A model generated the notes under the pieces. That model was not told the origin of the DNA. It did not search any database and worked only from the letters and a program-made list of their open reading frames with translations. Below, piece by piece: positions 54,895-63,984 of a stretch of 64,000 nt of DNA. This DNA comes from Streptococcus penaeicida. GTDB taxonomy: Bacteria; Bacillota; Bacilli; Lactobacillales; Streptococcaceae. Numbering within the stretch: position 1 is the first letter of the stretch; the number at the start of each line of letters is the position of its first letter. The stretch spans positions 62,001 through 126,000 of the forward strand of contig NZ_LOCM01000033.1 in assembly GCF_002887775.1 (NCBI RefSeq), written 5' to 3'. The position numbers were made by a program, and so were the translations under genes.

Positions 54895-54921
54895 CTAACG
54901 CCCTGATGCTTGCCTGCTGAT
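54895..54921 (+). repeat. CTAACGCCCTGATGCTTGCCTGCTGAT repeat, right copy
   Basis: Same two blocks as 53709-53741 without the 6-nt insertion, ending 17 nt before the integrase ATG. A weaker partial copy (CTAACCCCTGA) occurs at 54855-54865. Confidence 0.85.
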
Positions 54922-54938
54922 GTTAGAAAGGTTTTAAA

Positions 54939-56102
54939 ATGAAAATTACAGAATACAAAAAGAATAATGGTACTATCGTTTACCGTTCACAAGTTTATTT
55001 AGGTATCGATGTTGTTACTGGTAAGGAAATAAAGACTAGATTAACCGCTCGTACTAAGAAAGAACTCAAACTGCTAGCAAAGCAAAAACAAAACGAGTTC
55101 ATAAGAAATGGATCTACAGTCCATAGTGAAATTAAAATCAAAAGCTACAAAGAACTTACTGACTTATGGTGGAATAGTTACAAGAATACTGTGAAACCAA
55201 ACACGGTTGGCAGTGTCTCATTGCTACTTAAAAACCATATTATCCCAACTTTTGGAGACTATAAGCTTGATAAGATAACAACTCCATTAATTCAAAATAA
55301 GGTCAATAAATGGGCAGATAAAGCCAATAATAATGAGTCTGGTGCTTTTGCTCACTACGACAAATTACATGCTTTAAACAAGCGTATATTGCAATATGGA
55401 GTAACTATGCAACTGCTGGATAATAACCCAGCATTAAACGTTGTCTTGCCTCGTAAGAAAAAGAGAGAAAAAACTAGTCTGAAGTATTTTGATAATACTG
55501 AATTGAAAAAGTTCCTTGATTATTTGGATGGTCTTAATCAATCAAATTACAGACATCATTTTGAAGTTACTCTATACAAGTTTTTATTGGCAACTGGATG
55601 CAGAATAAATGAAGCTTTGGCTTTAAGTTGGTCTGACATTGACCTTGAGAGCTCAAGTTTATCCATTACAAAGACACTTAACCGTTATGTTGAAGTAAAT
55701 ACCCCTAAGTCACAAGCTAGTATCAGAACTATTGATATAGATAAGGCTACCGTCCTAATGTTAAAACAATACCGAAACAGACAAAGGATTCAAGGTCTTG
55801 AAATTGGACTTGTACCAGATATTGTTTTCTCTGATTTTATTAATAAGCATGTTAACGATCAGACGCTTTATACAAGACTAAGAACACACTTCAAACGAGC
55901 TGGGGTTTCCAATATTGGATTCCATGGCTTTAGGCATACACATGCAACCTTACTTTATAATGCTGGTATTGACCCTAAGACTCTCCAACATCGACTTGGT
56001 CATTCTACAATCTCAATGACATTGGATACTTATTCTCACTTATCAAAAGAGAACGCAAAAAAAGCCGTCTCATTTTTCGAAACGGCAGTTAATTCACTAT
56101 AA
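54939..56102 (+). CDS. int: Tyrosine recombinase (site-specific integrase)
   Basis: 387 residues. N-terminal arm-binding part (YRSQVYLGIDVVTGKEIKTRLTARTKKELKLL), core-binding domain with FGDYKLDKIT, and the catalytic domain with Arg in LLATGCRINEALALSW, HxxR in GFHGFRHTHATLLYNAG, His in LQHRLGHSTISMTLDTYSHL and the nucleophile Tyr in the last motif. It recombines the att site at the 3' end of rpsD. It lies 45 nt from attR and is convergent with rpsD. Confidence 0.96.
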   Translation: MKITEYKKNNGTIVYRSQVYLGIDVVTGKEIKTRLTARTKKELKLLAKQKQNEFIRNGSTVHSEIKIKSYKELTDLWWNSYKNTVKPNTVGSVSLLLKNHIIPTFGDYKLDKITTPLIQNKVNKWADKANNNESGAFAHYDKLHALNKRILQYGVTMQLLDNNPALNVVLPRKKKREKTSLKYFDNTELKKFLDYLDGLNQSNYRHHFEVTLYKFLLATGCRINEALALSWSDIDLESSSLSITKTLNRYVEVNTPKSQASIRTIDIDKATVLMLKQYRNRQRIQGLEIGLVPDIVFSDFINKHVNDQTLYTRLRTHFKRAGVSNIGFHGFRHTHATLLYNAGIDPKTLQHRLGHSTISMTLDTYSHLSKENAKKAVSFFETAVNSL

Positions 56103-56145
56103 CTCAGCTAAAATCGAAGCTAAGTGTAAAATATCAAAAGTTAAC

Positions 56146-56214
56146 ATCAAAAAAAGCCTATTAAATAGGCTTTTAAAGTGTTTAATGTAAGAATTAAAGC
56201 ATTTTGTTGTAGAA
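56146..56214. repeat. attR: 69-bp direct repeat including the rpsD 3' end
   Basis: Identical to 43866-43934. Because the repeat restores the last seven codons, the stop and the terminator, integration does not damage rpsD. Confidence 0.97.
56149..56177 (-). terminator. Intrinsic terminator of rpsD
   Basis: The minus strand has AAAAGCCTA-TTTAA-TAGGCTTTTTTT. A second copy occurs in attL at 43869-43897. Confidence 0.85.
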
Positions 56215-56805
56215 CTCAACGACAAGTGCTTCGTTGATTTCTGGGTTGATTTCATCACGTTCAGGAAGGCGAGTTAATGAACCTTCAAGTTTTTCAGCGT
56301 CGAATGATACGAAAGCTGGGCGTCCAAGAGTTGCTTCAACAGCTTCAAGGATTGCAGGTACTTTCATTGATTTTTCGCGAACTGAGATCACTTGACCAGC
56401 TTCAACACGGTATGAAGGGATATCAACACGTTTGCCATCAACAAGGATGTGTCCGTGGTTAACGAATTGACGTGCTTGACGACGAGTAGTTGCAAGACCT
56501 AGACGGTAAACAACGTTGTCAAGACGACGTTCTAAAAGAACCATGAAGTTGAAACCAAGAGTTCCTTCTTTGATTTTAGTAGCTTGTACGAACAAGTTAC
56601 GGAATTGTTTTTCACCTAAACCATAAGAAAAACGTAATTTTTGTTTTTCAGCAAGTTGTAAACCGTACTCAGAAAGTTTGCTACGGTTGTTAGGACCGTG
56701 TTGACCTGGTACGTAGTTACGACGTGCTAATTCTTTACCTGTACCTGTTAGGGATAAACCTAAACGGCGTGATTGTTTCCATGATGGACCAGTATAACGT
56801 GACAT
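56194..56805 (-). CDS. rpsD: 30S ribosomal protein S4
   Basis: 203 residues. It has [73 protein letters not shown] (S4 RNA-binding domain) and ends [10 protein letters not shown]4 nucleates 30S assembly; in Bacillus it also represses its own mRNA. AGGAGG precedes the ATG. Its 3' end is the island integration site. Confidence 0.97.
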   Translation of the reverse strand: MSRYTGPSWKQSRRLGLSLTGTGKELARRNYVPGQHGPNNRSKLSEYGLQLAEKQKLRFSYGLGEKQFRNLFVQATKIKEGTLGFNFMVLLERRLDNVVYRLGLATTRRQARQFVNHGHILVDGKRVDIPSYRVEAGQVISVREKSMKVPAILEAVEATLGRPAFVSFDAEKLEGSLTRLPERDEINPEINEALVVEFYNKML

Positions 56806-56954
56806 ATTAAATGTCCTCCTCTAATGAATTTGAGGAAATAACTGTTTGAAAAATCCTGATTCGTGCAGGGGGTTTTCGCCTAAACAGCAAAGGTTACTTG
56901 AATAGATAACCACCTGTTGACGAGCTTCATATTTTTCTGCTATTATTTCGCACA
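56806..56954 (-). promoter_or_regulatory. Long leader RNA of rpsD
   Basis: About 150 nt between the predicted start (56954) and the rpsD ATG, able to form several hairpins (for example around CCTCAAATTCATTAGAGG just before the ribosome-binding site, which would hide it). The layout fits S4 autoregulation as known in Bacillus rpsD; the structure was not checked against the known leader. Confidence 0.55.
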
Positions 56955-56960
56955 AAGTAT

Positions 56961-56989
56961 ATTATAACATCTTTAAAGGCTTCTGTAAA
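56961..56989 (-). promoter_or_regulatory. Promoter of rpsD
   Basis: On the minus strand TTTACA (56989-56984), 17 nt, TATAAT (56966-56961). Confidence 0.8.
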
Positions 56990-57043
56990 TCACTTTTTTA
57001 ATATTTTAAATATCAATTTTTCTTGGAAATAAAAGAGTTTTCC

Positions 57044-57239
57044 TCAATTTCTTGGCTCAACGAAAAAACAACCCACTGGGTTAACTCGCTCTCAAATTTT
57101 AAGGCTCGTTTAAAAACCAGTCCACTCTGTGGCGTTTCGCTGACAATTGCTTGGCTCAACGAACAAAGAGCCCACCTCAGTTGCGTCTCGCTTACCAATT
57201 TCTTGGCTCAACGAAAAAACAACCCACTGGGTTGTTTTT
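57044..57239. repeat. Four degenerate tandem repeats of about 50 bp
   Basis: Units start at about 57044, 57092, 57143 and 57194. Each contains TTGGCTCAACGAA (or a variant), a CCCACT/CCACTC block, GTT and TCGCT. Units 1 and 4 are closest; unit 2 is the most changed. The last unit doubles as the veg terminator, so the array looks like a duplicated and decaying terminator. Confidence 0.85.
57207..57239. terminator. Terminator of veg (last repeat unit)
   Basis: AAAAAACAACCC-ACT-GGGTTGTTTTTTT, 12-bp stem, with T runs on both strands. Confidence 0.88.
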
Positions 57240-57512
57240 TTAATCCATATATCTAATCAATGTTTTTTCGGTTAGGATGTCTGAATAGGTGTAAGACTCC
57301 ACGTAAGTGTTGTTGTAGCCTCCTGGTTGGTCTGCGTTGTCATTGTATTCAATGATAAACAAGGAGCTGTAAACTTCGATTAAACGACCAATTTTATTTT
57401 TTTCTCGTTTACGGCCATTTTCCAAGGTTAATTCTACTAATTGACCTTCGTGGGCTTTGATTTCTTCTTTGATTTTCTTCATCTTGGCAACATCTGCAAA
57501 TGCATCACTCAT
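57240..57512 (-). CDS. veg: Veg family protein
   Basis: 90 residues (KKIKEEIKAHEGQLVELTLENGRKREKNKIGRLIEVYSSLFIIEY ... YTYSDILTEKTLIRY), an Sm-like Veg/DUF1021 fold. In Bacillus subtilis Veg promotes biofilm formation; streptococcal function unknown. Twelve nt after dnaB in the same direction. Confidence 0.9.
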   Translation of the reverse strand: MSDAFADVAKMKKIKEEIKAHEGQLVELTLENGRKREKNKIGRLIEVYSSLFIIEYNDNADQPGGYNNTYVESYTYSDILTEKTLIRYMD

Positions 57513-57524
57513 AATTTTATCCTC

Positions 57525-58886
57525 TTATCTCTCTTCAAATTGGGCAATTGTTGAAAACTTGTTATATTCTTTTTGGAACATCAGTTTGACGGTACCACGC
57601 GCACCAGACCGGTTTTTCTCCAAAATAACTTCAATAGTGTTATCTTCAATTGCATCTTCAGGGTCTTCCCCTTCTTTACGGTAGTAATCGTCACGATATA
57701 AAAAGGCAACGATATCGGCATCTTGTTCGATAGATCCTGATTCACGGATATCTGACAAAACAGGACGTTTATCTTGACGCTGTTCCACACCACGGGAAAG
57801 CTGACTTAGGGCAATAACAGGAACTTTGAGTTCTTTGGCCAAAATTTTTAATTGGCGAGAAATATCTGAAACCTCTTGTTGACGGTTTTCTGGCTTGGTT
57901 CCCGTAATTAACTGGAGATAGTCGATCACGATAAGTCCAAGGCCACCTTCAATTTCCTGCGCTAATTTCCGCGAACGTGCTCGAATTTCAGTAATCTTAA
58001 TCCCAGGAGTATCATCGATGTAGATTGGCGCCTCTGCCAAAGCTCCTTGGGCAATAGTCACATTGTTCCAATCTTGCTCTGTCAACTGACCTGTTCTCAA
58101 GCTATGAGAATCAACCATCCCTTCTGCCGCCAACATCCGGTCAACTAAACTTTCTGCACCCATTTCTAATGAAAAAATAGCTACCGCTTGTTTTTGCTTA
58201 GTCCCCACATTCTGAGCAATGTTCAGAACAAAAGCAGTTTTACCAACTGCAGGCCGAGCTGCTAAAATAATGAGTTGATCAGGGTGTAAACCTGTTGTAA
58301 TCTTGTCAAGGTCTCTAAAGCCTGTTGGTAAACCAGTAACATCCGTTGTTTGCTTAGACCTGATTTCAAGGTTTTCATAATTAACTTTTAAAACATCAGA
58401 AATTTTTCTAAAGCCACTACGATTACTATGCTCATTGATTTCAATCAAGGCTTTTTCAGCGCCAGCAATAATATCTTCTGAATCTGAGGAACCTTCATAG
58501 GCTAGGTTGACAGTATCTGTCAACCTAGAAATGATATCTCGCAACATAGCCTTCTCAGCAACTATTTTAGCGTAGTACTCAGCATTGGCACTGGTTGGTA
58601 CACTATTGACAAGTTCGACAATGTAAGACAAGCCACCAATGTTCTGTAAGTCACCTTGGTCATCTAAAATGGTACGAACAGTCGTTGCATCAATAGCATC
58701 ATTGCGATCACTGAGGGTAATCATTGCCCGAAAAATAATTTTATGTGAATATTTATAAAAGTCGTCAGGACCAACAAATTCACGAACAGTAATTAGTTTG
58801 TCCGGCGAAATAAATATTGAGCCTAGGACAGACTGTTCTGCCAACAAATCTTGCGGCTGAACCCTTAATTCTGGTACTTCAGGCAA
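57525..58886 (-). CDS. dnaB: Replicative DNA helicase DnaB (DnaC in Bacillus nomenclature)
   Basis: 453 residues. N-terminal domain QPQDLLAEQSVLGSIFI, then the RecA-like domain with Walker A LAARPAVGKTAFVLN, GLIVIDYLQLI (Walker B) and the DnaB signature SRQLKILAKELKVPVIALSQLSRGVEQR, FLYRDDYY near the end. The hexamer unwinds DNA at the replication fork. It follows rplI by 34 nt. Confidence 0.96.
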   Translation of the reverse strand: MPEVPELRVQPQDLLAEQSVLGSIFISPDKLITVREFVGPDDFYKYSHKIIFRAMITLSDRNDAIDATTVRTILDDQGDLQNIGGLSYIVELVNSVPTSANAEYYAKIVAEKAMLRDIISRLTDTVNLAYEGSSDSEDIIAGAEKALIEINEHSNRSGFRKISDVLKVNYENLEIRSKQTTDVTGLPTGFRDLDKITTGLHPDQLIILAARPAVGKTAFVLNIAQNVGTKQKQAVAIFSLEMGAESLVDRMLAAEGMVDSHSLRTGQLTEQDWNNVTIAQGALAEAPIYIDDTPGIKITEIRARSRKLAQEIEGGLGLIVIDYLQLITGTKPENRQQEVSDISRQLKILAKELKVPVIALSQLSRGVEQRQDKRPVLSDIRESGSIEQDADIVAFLYRDDYYRKEGEDPEDAIEDNTIEVILEKNRSGARGTVKLMFQKEYNKFSTIAQFEER

Positions 58887-58920
58887 TTTTTACGCCTCCT
58901 TTTCTAAATCAATTTGTTAA

Positions 58921-59373
58921 CTAGGCTTGATCAACTTTCAATTTTATTTCAGCCTTAACTTCTTTATGTAATTTAACTGGAACCTCGATGAGTCCAATTG
59001 CTCTAATAGGATGGTCCATTTCAATATGTCTTTTATCAACAGTAATATTAAATTGTTTTTTCAATTCTTCTGAAATTTTCTTAGCTGTGATTGAACCAAA
59101 AGTACGTCCGTCTGGACCAACTTTTTCACTGAAAACAACCAATGTTTTATCATCTTCTAAGGCTTTTTTAGTTGCCTGAGCTTCAGCTAAAATTTCAGCT
59201 TGAGCCTTTTCTTCAGATTTTTGTTTTCCTTTTAGCTCACCGATTGTTTGGCTTGTTGCTTCTTTAGCCAGATTTTTCTTAATTAAAAAGTTTTGGGCGT
59301 AGCCATTAGGTACTTCTTTAATCTGGCCTTTTTTTCCTTTACCTTTAACATCTTCTAAAAAAATAACTTTCAT
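58921..59373 (-). CDS. rplI: 50S ribosomal protein L9
   Basis: 150 residues. [36 protein letters not shown] is the standard N-terminal rRNA-binding domain; a long helix and a C-terminal domain ([24 protein letters not shown]) follow. Directly adjacent to gdpP. Confidence 0.96.
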   Translation of the reverse strand: MKVIFLEDVKGKGKKGQIKEVPNGYAQNFLIKKNLAKEATSQTIGELKGKQKSEEKAQAEILAEAQATKKALEDDKTLVVFSEKVGPDGRTFGSITAKKISEELKKQFNITVDKRHIEMDHPIRAIGLIEVPVKLHKEVKAEIKLKVDQA

Positions 59374-61347
59374 TTATTCTACCTCACTTGTTTCTCTTAT
59401 GGTGTTCTCAATTGTCTCAATCAACAATTGTTTCACATCATCAAACTTCATATTTTCAATTTGACAAGCTGCTAAGTTAAAGTGACCACCGCCACCTAAT
59501 TTTTCCATCATACGTTGAACATTGATTTTACTTCTACTTCGAGCCGAAATGACAAATCTATCCTCTTTAACCTGAACCATGGCAAAACTAGCTTCGACTC
59601 CTGCCATTGACAACATGGTGTCAGCTGCTTTACTAGCGATAACATTGGAGTAAAGTTGATTTTCAATACCAGTACCGACAATAATGTTGTCACAAATTTT
59701 TTGGCCTCTAAGAATAATTTCATTAACTTGCTTATACTCTGTAAAGTCAGTAGCTGAAATTTGTTGAATTTCCACACTGTCACTTCCTTTATTACGAAGA
59801 TAACTAGCAACGTCAAAAGTCCTGCTTGTAACCCGCGTAGAGAAGTTTTTCGTGTCTAACATAATTCCAGCCATCAAAATACTTGCTTGAATTTTACTTA
59901 GTTTTTTCTTATCATTCTGGAATTGAATCAATTCTGTCACTAACTCAGCTGCACTACTTGCACCACTCTCAATAAAGGTCAAGATGGCATTTTCAGGGAA
60001 ATCATCATCTCGGCGATGGTGATCGACGACGATAACATCTTCAAACATATCGTAAAATTCTTTTGATAATGTCAATGATATTTTAGAGTGGTCAACCATG
60101 ACCAAAAGTGAATTCTTAGTGACGAGTCTCATTGCGTGTGAAACACTTATCAAGCGTGTTTTACCGTCAGCTTGTAATCGCTCAATAGCTCTTTCGATAT
60201 CGTGTCCCAACTCATCAGGATCATAGACTGCGAAGCTATTCTCAATAATATTACCCGCAAAGAATTGCATCCCGACTGATGCCCCTAAGGCGTCCATATC
60301 AAGCCGTTTATGGCCGATAATAAAGACATTATCAACAGTTTTTATGCGGTCAGAAATGGCAGTCATCATTGCCCTTGTCCGTGTCCGAGAGCGTTTAACA
60401 GTAGAGACAGAGCCTCCACCAAAGTAAATCGGATTTTTACCTTCCTCGTTTTCTCGGATAACCGTTTGGTCTCCACCGCGTACCAAGGCAATGTTGAGAT
60501 TTTCTAAAGCAACTTGACCAATTTGGTCATGGAATTTTTGACCAAAAGAGATTCCCATACTTAAGGTTAAGCGTAATTGTTTTTCCTGAGCTTCTTTCCT
60601 AAAGGTTTCTAAAATAGCAAACTTATTATCCATTAATTCTTTCAAATTTTGATAGTCTGTAAAGAAATAATAGCGGTCCATATTGACACGACGATAGAAA
60701 ATATGTCGTGTATCCATGAAATTAGCGATAAAGTTAGCAACAAAACTATTCACTTTTGAAATATCAGCATCTGTAAGATTGTCAGTAATCTCATCATAAT
60801 TATCAATGGAGATAATACCAACAACAGGTCTTAGCATGCTGGCATCCACTGTTTGACGGTTACCAATAAATGCATCAAAGAAGTAGAAAACACCAGCAGC
60901 CTCATCAAGATAAGAAGTGTAACGGTTGCCTGAAATCTCAAAAGTTTGTGAAATTTCTCCTTGACGTTTATCTGTCAATATTTTCTGGATAGCTTGATCC
61001 TGAAAAACACCTTCTTCACTTGTGAAAATTAATTCTGCGTAGGGATTAAACCACTCGACTAAGTTATTTTCTTTATCAAACTGAATCACACCGACAGGCA
61101 TCTTATCCAACAAGGATTTTAAGTTGTTTTCAGTTTGTTCGTTTAATAATTCAATATGATCTAAATCGGATAATTCATAGACCTTTTTTTGATACCAAAG
61201 TAAGGACATGCTAAATAAGAGCACAAGAAAAATAGCAAACAAAGTTAAAATTTTTGATTGCATGAATGCTACACAAAGTGCTAATAATCCAAATAAAGTT
61301 AACCCCATCAACATAAGATGGATGGTTTCAAAACGAAATCTTTTCAT
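59374..61347 (-). CDS. gdpP: Cyclic di-AMP phosphodiesterase GdpP
   Basis: 657 residues. Two N-terminal membrane segments, a PAS-like region, a degenerate GGDEF domain and a DHH/DHHA1 phosphodiesterase with DMDALGAS, VDHH and GGGGHFNLAACQ. It breaks down c-di-AMP and thereby affects potassium, cell-wall and beta-lactam homeostasis. The ATG at 61347 has AGAGG 7 nt upstream; the frame is open eleven codons further upstream without support. Start of the gdpP-rplI-dnaB(-veg) operon. Confidence 0.95.
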   Translation of the reverse strand: MKRFRFETIHLMLMGLTLFGLLALCVAFMQSKILTLFAIFLVLLFSMSLLWYQKKVYELSDLDHIELLNEQTENNLKSLLDKMPVGVIQFDKENNLVEWFNPYAELIFTSEEGVFQDQAIQKILTDKRQGEISQTFEISGNRYTSYLDEAAGVFYFFDAFIGNRQTVDASMLRPVVGIISIDNYDEITDNLTDADISKVNSFVANFIANFMDTRHIFYRRVNMDRYYFFTDYQNLKELMDNKFAILETFRKEAQEKQLRLTLSMGISFGQKFHDQIGQVALENLNIALVRGGDQTVIRENEEGKNPIYFGGGSVSTVKRSRTRTRAMMTAISDRIKTVDNVFIIGHKRLDMDALGASVGMQFFAGNIIENSFAVYDPDELGHDIERAIERLQADGKTRLISVSHAMRLVTKNSLLVMVDHSKISLTLSKEFYDMFEDVIVVDHHRRDDDFPENAILTFIESGASSAAELVTELIQFQNDKKKLSKIQASILMAGIMLDTKNFSTRVTSRTFDVASYLRNKGSDSVEIQQISATDFTEYKQVNEIILRGQKICDNIIVGTGIENQLYSNVIASKAADTMLSMAGVEASFAMVQVKEDRFVISARSRSKINVQRMMEKLGGGGHFNLAACQIENMKFDDVKQLLIETIENTIRETSEVE

Positions 61348-61378
61348 CCTATAACCTCTTAAGCAAATATTATACCAC

Positions 61379-61402
61379 AAAAAAGCCCTGAAAAACAGAG
61401 CT
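61379..61402 (-). terminator. Intrinsic terminator of mnmG
   Basis: The minus strand has AGCTCTG-TTTTT-CAGGGCT then T6. Confidence 0.75.
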
Positions 61403-61434
61403 GTATGTGTCTGATAAGGTTACATTTTCATGAC

Positions 61435-63336
61435 TTAAGGCATCTTTCTTCTAGCCTTACCATTTCCTTCGATGTAAACCATAAGAATTGAAATATCCGC
61501 AGGATTAACCCCTGAAATCCGACTAGCTTGACCAATCGTTTCTGGGTTAATTTTCTTGAATTTTTGACGGGCTTCAGTGGCAATAGAATCAATAGCATCC
61601 CAATCGATATTTTTGGGAATCCGCTTCTCTTCCATCCGTTTCATTTTTGCAACTTGATCCAAGGCTTTATTAATATAACCTTCGTATTTAATTTCTGTCT
61701 CAAGAAGCTCAATAATTTTCGAATCCAAATCTTCACTTGCTGGGCCAACAAAAGAGACGGCAGTCGCATAATCGATTTCTGGACGACGCATAAATTCTTT
61801 AGCCGTCATCGCATCTGTCAATGGCTTAAAACCTAAGGCTTGAACCTGTTCATTAGTTTCTTTGATTGGTTTTAACTTGATACTATTTAGTCTCTTCAAC
61901 TCTGTATCAAACTGATTTTTCTTAATCTCAAAACTTGCCCAGCGCTCATCATCAACCAAACCAATCATACGTCCAATTTCAGTTAGACGCATATCAGCAT
62001 TGTCATGACGTAAAATCAAGCGATACTCAGCACGAGATGTCAACAGACGGTATGGCTCTAATGTCCCTTTGGTCACCAAATCGTCGATCATAACCCCGAT
62101 ATAGGCATCACTTCTTTTGAGAATTAGTTCCGGTTTACCTTGCACTTTCAGAGCAGCGTTGATCCCGGCTACAATCCCTTGCCCTGCAGCTTCTTCGTAA
62201 CCAGATGTCCCGTTGGTCTGACCAGCTGTAAAGAGGCCAGAAATAACTTTGGTCTCAAGCGTTGCGCGAAGTTGATGAGGAAGGACAATATCATATTCAA
62301 TGGCATAACCAGTCCGCATCATTTCGGCATTTTCTAAACCTTTAATCGAGTGAATCAGTTCTTTTTGAACATCTTCTGGTAAACTGGTTGACAAACCTTG
62401 AACGTAAACTTCCTCAGTGTCTCGTCCTTCCGGTTCTAAGAACAATTGATGGCGCTCTTTGTCGGCAAAGCGGACAATCTTATCTTCAATAGACGGACAA
62501 TAACGTGGACCAACACCCTTTACAATACCTGAAAACATTGGAGCACGGTAGAGGTTTTTATTGATAATATCGTGACTGTTTTGATTGGTATAAGTCAACC
62601 AACATGGAATTTGATCTTGTAAGTAATCCTCATCTTTAGACATAAATGAAAAATGATTAGGTTTACTATCTCCAGGTTGAATTTCTGTTTGATCATAATC
62701 AATTGACGATGCCTTGACACGTGGAGGTGTTCCAGTTTTAAAGCGACCAATTTCAAGCCCAAGTTTTTTTAAGTTATCTGCCAAAGTTACAGAAGCTAAA
62801 CTATTGTTAGGACCTGAAGAATATTTCAATTCTCCTAGAATAATTTCACCGCGTAAAGCAGTCCCAGTTGTCACAATAACGGCTTTCGCAGCAAACTTTT
62901 GACCCGTCGCTGTCAAGACACCGACAACTTGATTGTCTTCAACTAAGACATCATCAATCATGCTTTGACGCAGGGTCAGATTTTCTTGCTTTTCAACCGT
63001 ATGTTTCATCTCACGAGCATATAAAGTTTTATCAGCTTGTGCTCGTAAAGCACGGACAGCTGGACCTTTCCCTGTATTCAACATTTTCATTTGAATATAG
63101 GTTTTATCAATATTCTTGCCCATCTCACCACCGAGTGCATCAATTTCACGAACAACAATTCCTTTTGCTGACCCACCAATCGACGGATTACAAGGCATAA
63201 AAGCAAGCATATCTAAATTAATTGTGGCAAGCAATGTTTTACAACCCATACGGGCAGCAGCTAAACTCGCTTCAACACCTGCGTGACCTGCACCTACAAC
63301 AATAACGTCATAGGATTCTGTAAATTCATGTACCAT
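61435..63336 (-). CDS. mnmG: tRNA uridine 5-carboxymethylaminomethyl modification enzyme MnmG (GidA)
   Basis: 633 residues. FAD-binding [19 protein letters not shown], the family block [35 protein letters not shown] and [21 protein letters not shown] are all present. With MnmE it modifies U34 of several tRNAs. It lies 12 nt downstream of the NUDIX gene. Confidence 0.96.
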   Translation of the reverse strand: MVHEFTESYDVIVVGAGHAGVEASLAAARMGCKTLLATINLDMLAFMPCNPSIGGSAKGIVVREIDALGGEMGKNIDKTYIQMKMLNTGKGPAVRALRAQADKTLYAREMKHTVEKQENLTLRQSMIDDVLVEDNQVVGVLTATGQKFAAKAVIVTTGTALRGEIILGELKYSSGPNNSLASVTLADNLKKLGLEIGRFKTGTPPRVKASSIDYDQTEIQPGDSKPNHFSFMSKDEDYLQDQIPCWLTYTNQNSHDIINKNLYRAPMFSGIVKGVGPRYCPSIEDKIVRFADKERHQLFLEPEGRDTEEVYVQGLSTSLPEDVQKELIHSIKGLENAEMMRTGYAIEYDIVLPHQLRATLETKVISGLFTAGQTNGTSGYEEAAGQGIVAGINAALKVQGKPELILKRSDAYIGVMIDDLVTKGTLEPYRLLTSRAEYRLILRHDNADMRLTEIGRMIGLVDDERWASFEIKKNQFDTELKRLNSIKLKPIKETNEQVQALGFKPLTDAMTAKEFMRRPEIDYATAVSFVGPASEDLDSKIIELLETEIKYEGYINKALDQVAKMKRMEEKRIPKNIDWDAIDSIATEARQKFKKINPETIGQASRISGVNPADISILMVYIEGNGKARRKMP

Positions 63337-63348
63337 TTTTTTCCTCTT

Positions 63349-63801
63349 TTACTTATTAATAACGTGTTTTAATTGACCATTCCAATTTGGCAACTCCGTT
63401 TTCAAAAATTCTGGAACCAAATCAATTTCATCCAGTTTGTTTATCTCAACCCATTCACAGACTTGAACTTTAGAACCTTCTTGCATTTTCAAGTCTGGTT
63501 CTTCCTTTGGAGAAACGATATAATGAAATTCAATATTGTGCCAGCTTACATCTTCTTCGAAAAAATAATTTTCGACGATAAATGCTAATCTATCAATTAC
63601 AACATCAATACCAACTTCTTCCTTTGTTTCACGTGAAACAGCACTTTCGGTTGTTTCCCCTATTTTTACAGCCCCACCTAATGGATAATAGCGATTATTG
63701 CTATCCTTTGTTAGAAAGATTTTCTCATCTTTTATAATCAAAGCAGTCGCTCTAACAGAAGCTACAATATTGTTTAACTTATTTCTAAAATCTAAATCCA
63801 C
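63349..63801 (-). CDS. NUDIX hydrolase
   Basis: 150 residues. SVRATALIIKDEKIFLTKDSNNRYYPLGGAVKIGETTESAVSRETKEEVGIDVVIDR contains the NUDIX box (about residues 45-67). Substrate unknown; related proteins act on oxidised nucleotides or sugars. GGAG precedes the ATG. Placed before mnmG, as in other streptococci. Confidence 0.85.
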   Translation of the reverse strand: MDLDFRNKLNNIVASVRATALIIKDEKIFLTKDSNNRYYPLGGAVKIGETTESAVSRETKEEVGIDVVIDRLAFIVENYFFEEDVSWHNIEFHYIVSPKEEPDLKMQEGSKVQVCEWVEINKLDEIDLVPEFLKTELPNWNGQLKHVINK

Positions 63802-63951
63802 AATTTTCTCCTAAAATAAGCAGAAAAATAGCCAAAACCCTCGAAAACTGTACGCCAAAAAGACTTACAATTTCCATGAGCTTTGACCATCATTGAAATA
63901 TGTTATTAGTATTTTATCAAAATGACTTAAATTGTCAAATATAATTTTAAA

Positions 63952-63984
63952 CAATTCTGTCAATTTAGTTGACAGAGTTGTTAA
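63952..63984. promoter_or_regulatory. Long inverted repeat upstream of the last gene
   Basis: TCTGTCAA at 63957-63964 and TTGACAGA at 63970-63977 form a perfect 8-bp arm pair, extended by AACAA/TTGTT, around a 5-nt loop. The core resembles the CTGTCAATTGACAG palindrome at 10885. No T run follows, so a terminator is unlikely; an operator for the NUDIX-mnmG unit or an upstream gene is possible. Confidence 0.45.

Larger units (their letters stand above)
43935..56145. mobile_element. PICI-like chromosomal island integrated at the 3' end of rpsD
   Basis: The segment between the two 69-bp repeats carries an integrase next to attR, a repressor lacking a protease domain, a divergent DUF739 Cro-like gene, HTH/excisionase-like and small genes, a VapE-type helicase with iterons downstream, coiled-coil and DUF1492-like genes, and a left arm with mscL and small RNAs. 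There are no large terminase, capsid, portal, tail or lysis genes, so it is not a prophage. There is no relaxase or type IV secretion gene, so it is not an ICE. Order and size fit Gram-positive phage-inducible chromosomal islands. Which helper phage it uses is unknown. Confidence 0.85.

Noticed and set aside
43935..56145. Prophage or integrative conjugative element
   Set aside because: No capsid, portal, tail, large terminase or lysis genes, and no relaxase or type IV secretion genes.
57013..57256. Open frames on both strands in the 57-kb repeats, and possible CRISPR array
   Set aside because: The frames exist only because the units repeat in phase. The units are degenerate, without unique spacers of constant length and without cas genes.
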